Origin: Ficedula albicollis | Lineage: Eukaryota; Chordata; Aves; Passeriformes; Muscicapidae | DNA length: 64,000 bases | NCBI RefSeq assembly: GCF_000247815.1 | Contig: NC_021674.1 | Location: 82,506,935 to 82,570,934, forward strand | Reading direction: 5' to 3' | Part shown: positions 62,401 to 64,000 of the stretch, one piece after another | Layout of the letters: the number at the start of each line of letters is the position of its first letter | Position numbering within the stretch: the first letter of the stretch is position 1 | Translations under genes and position numbers: made by a program | Notes under the pieces: generated by a model | What the model was told of the DNA's origin: nothing | Databases searched by the model: none | What the model saw: the letters and a program-made list of their open reading frames with translations, nothing else

Positions 62401-63107
62401 TGTTATGACTTCATGTGTTCTTCCTTTCCCACATTTGGTGCATAGTAGTATTAAAGAATTTGCATTAAATAATTGAGTTCAGCAAGTAGATATGTTCACA
62501 GGATACTTATATATCAAACCATTCTCTGAATTTTTTGCTGTCATATTCATGAATTTCACAATTGTTATGGGCTCACTGTGAACAACTCACTGAAAGTACT
62601 CAGCACTGGAATTGAGATATGAAACCCAAGAATCAGAAATTCAAGGTCTTCATTAGGATGACATGCATCACATGATATTAACTTGCACTCAATCCTTGAG
62701 TAATCCTTGCAATAATTAAAGCAAGAATCATTCTGGTGCGATTTTATCTACTCAGGTGGACAAAATTAGAATGCACTGCCTGTGCATGCTTTGAAAGTCA
62801 TGCCCAATCAGCACCAAATGAGTACACCTGATAAAAAAAATAAGAAAGGCATCAAAGTACCACAGCTACAGAAATGTTCTTAATCTTTTTTTGTTGGAAG
62901 CTGAGGCCATGTACTTCCTTTGACTATTTCTAATCTTTTTTGTACTCCAGGCATTGCTTAACAGAGTTATAACCATATTCAGACATTTTATTAATCCATA
63001 AGATAATGCAGTATCTAAATGCCTTTTATTGGTTTTCTCAGCCTCAGATGTGATCTTTATTCTGAATTGTCTGAAGGGGAATTAGAGCTGTAATAGTTAA
63101 GTAATAG
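62401..63107. other. unique sequence, no gene seen
   Basis: AT-rich single-copy DNA. The doubled 'taatagttaagtaatagttg' near 63091-63110 abuts the next tandem duplication. Confidence 0.5.
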
Positions 63108-63248
63108 TTGCTTCTTGTTCAAGACCTTCTTAGAAGAGCTCTCTAGAGCATCAACAAACCTCCTTAACTAAATATCTACTTCTTTGCTTCTTGTTCAAGA
63201 CCTTCTTAGAGGAGCCCTCTAGAGCATCAACAAACCTCCTTAACTAAA
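63108..63248. repeat. 76-bp tandem duplication
   Basis: Units start at 63108 and 63184 with 'ttgcttcttgttcaagacc'. About 65 bases are shared in full, to 'ccttaactaaa', with two substitutions ('agaagagctctc' versus 'agaggagccctc'). Confidence 0.92.
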
Positions 63249-63924
63249 AGTAATTAAAGGGCAGATAAAATGGGTAAAACTTTTGTGTGTGTGCTTCCCC
63301 AATTATTTCAATTTAGTTTACTCCAGGTTGGAAAGTAATTGAGGGAAACTGAATTGTAGTAAGAGATTTTAAATCTGAGAAGTATTTTACACAAGGAATT
63401 AATAGAATTTTACTCATTCATTTTAAATTTCTTTTCTAATTTTCTACAATTTTTCTGAGAACTTATAGACTAGAAGTCCTAGTGTCTGCTTCGCCTCACT
63501 AAAAAACCTGTCATATAGAACTTCTTTTTCTCTCACTCTTCATAGAAAACCCAACAACCATTCCGAAAACTGAACAGAGCAAATAGTATTCATTACCCTC
63601 TACAACATACACCATCCTACACAACATCCAGGATGCTGAGAACATCTAAAATTTTTGATTCGCATTATCTGATCAGCTAGCTCTCACTCTCTGGTACTCT
63701 GCCCCTTCAAACAGGGCCAGCTGGTGATGATGAATCATTTCAGTGGCATAAGAGCTGCAACAAATATGGGAGCAGTGCCCACAAAGCAAATTCAGAAAGA
63801 GGAAAATTATGTGAAAATGGCACAGATTGGGAGACTTGACCATTGAATGACTTTAGGAAAAAAGAACACAGCAGGAAGAACATGACTTCACCAGTAAGTA
63901 GAAAATTAACACAAGATGAATGAC
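63249..63924. other. unique sequence, no gene seen
   Basis: Single-copy sequence. An 81-codon minus frame (63740-63985) runs into the CR1 tail and is not credible as a gene. Confidence 0.5.
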
Positions 63925-64000
63925 TCATAGAATCATAGAATTGAATCATAGAATGGTCTGGATTGGAAAGGACTTTAAAGATCATCTGTTTCCAACCCCT
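63925..64000 (-). mobile_element. CR1 LINE 3' end, cut by window edge
   Basis: Begins with the reverse-complemented CR1 tail ('catagaatcatagaatt', then 'catagaatgg') and continues with 'ggaaaggactttaaagatca' and 'tttccaacccc', the canonical 3' end of avian CR1 read backwards. The element lies on the minus strand and extends beyond the right edge. It is closer to consensus than the other CR1 pieces here. Confidence 0.95.

Overview
The window reads as vertebrate, most likely avian, nuclear DNA. It is AT-rich, mostly single-copy, non-coding sequence. The only recognisable transposon sequence is CR1 LINE (non-LTR retrotransposon) fragments, with their typical 3' tails of short repeats built on 'catagaat' and the CR1 ORF2 endonuclease/linker signatures. 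I see no protein-coding gene that I can defend. Open frames are short (the longest is 161 codons), many start at non-ATG codons, they overlap on opposite strands, and none resembles a family I recognise apart from CR1 ORF2. I found no rRNA, tRNA, CRISPR array, retroviral or bacterial feature. The region is probably intergenic or lies inside a long intron.

The outstanding property is the number of two-copy, head-to-tail direct duplications of unrelated sequences. Three are kilobase-sized: 1,844 bp (3853-7540), about 1.57 kb (8939-12089) and about 2.5 kb (41797-46810). At least twelve more have units of 48-249 bp (3759, 12473, 12808, 14574, 20739, 48970, 55971, 59365, 59414, 60593, 61752 and 63108), and there are several of 14-22 bp. 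Copies of the 1.8 and 2.5 kb units are almost identical by eye (two substitutions; one substitution plus two homopolymer length changes). The smaller duplications mostly differ at 2-4% of positions. In the 1.57 kb pair all four substitutions I found sit at CpG/TpG sites within about 50 bp, next to one complex indel.

Layout: 1-3.7 kb unique; 3.7-14.8 kb a dense cluster of tandem duplications; 14.8-20.7 kb unique, with a perfect 12-bp-arm hairpin at 16.7 kb; 20.7-21.1 kb a triplicated 120-bp unit; 21.1-28.5 kb unique, with a small CpG-dense spot at 22.15 kb; 28.5-29.8 kb two CR1 3' fragments on the + strand; 29.8-41.8 kb unique, including a possible conserved regulatory stretch near 40.2-40.6 kb; 41.8-46.8 kb the 2.5 kb tandem duplication, each copy carrying the same internally deleted minus-strand CR1; 46.8-59.3 kb mostly unique with two further tandem pairs and simple repeats; 59.3-63.3 kb a second dense cluster of duplications; a minus-strand CR1 tail runs off the right edge.

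The main uncertainty is whether the kilobase duplications are real or come from assembly (for example, uncollapsed haplotypes joined in tandem). The smaller, diverged duplications are much harder to explain as artefacts. All comparisons were made by eye, so identity counts are approximate.
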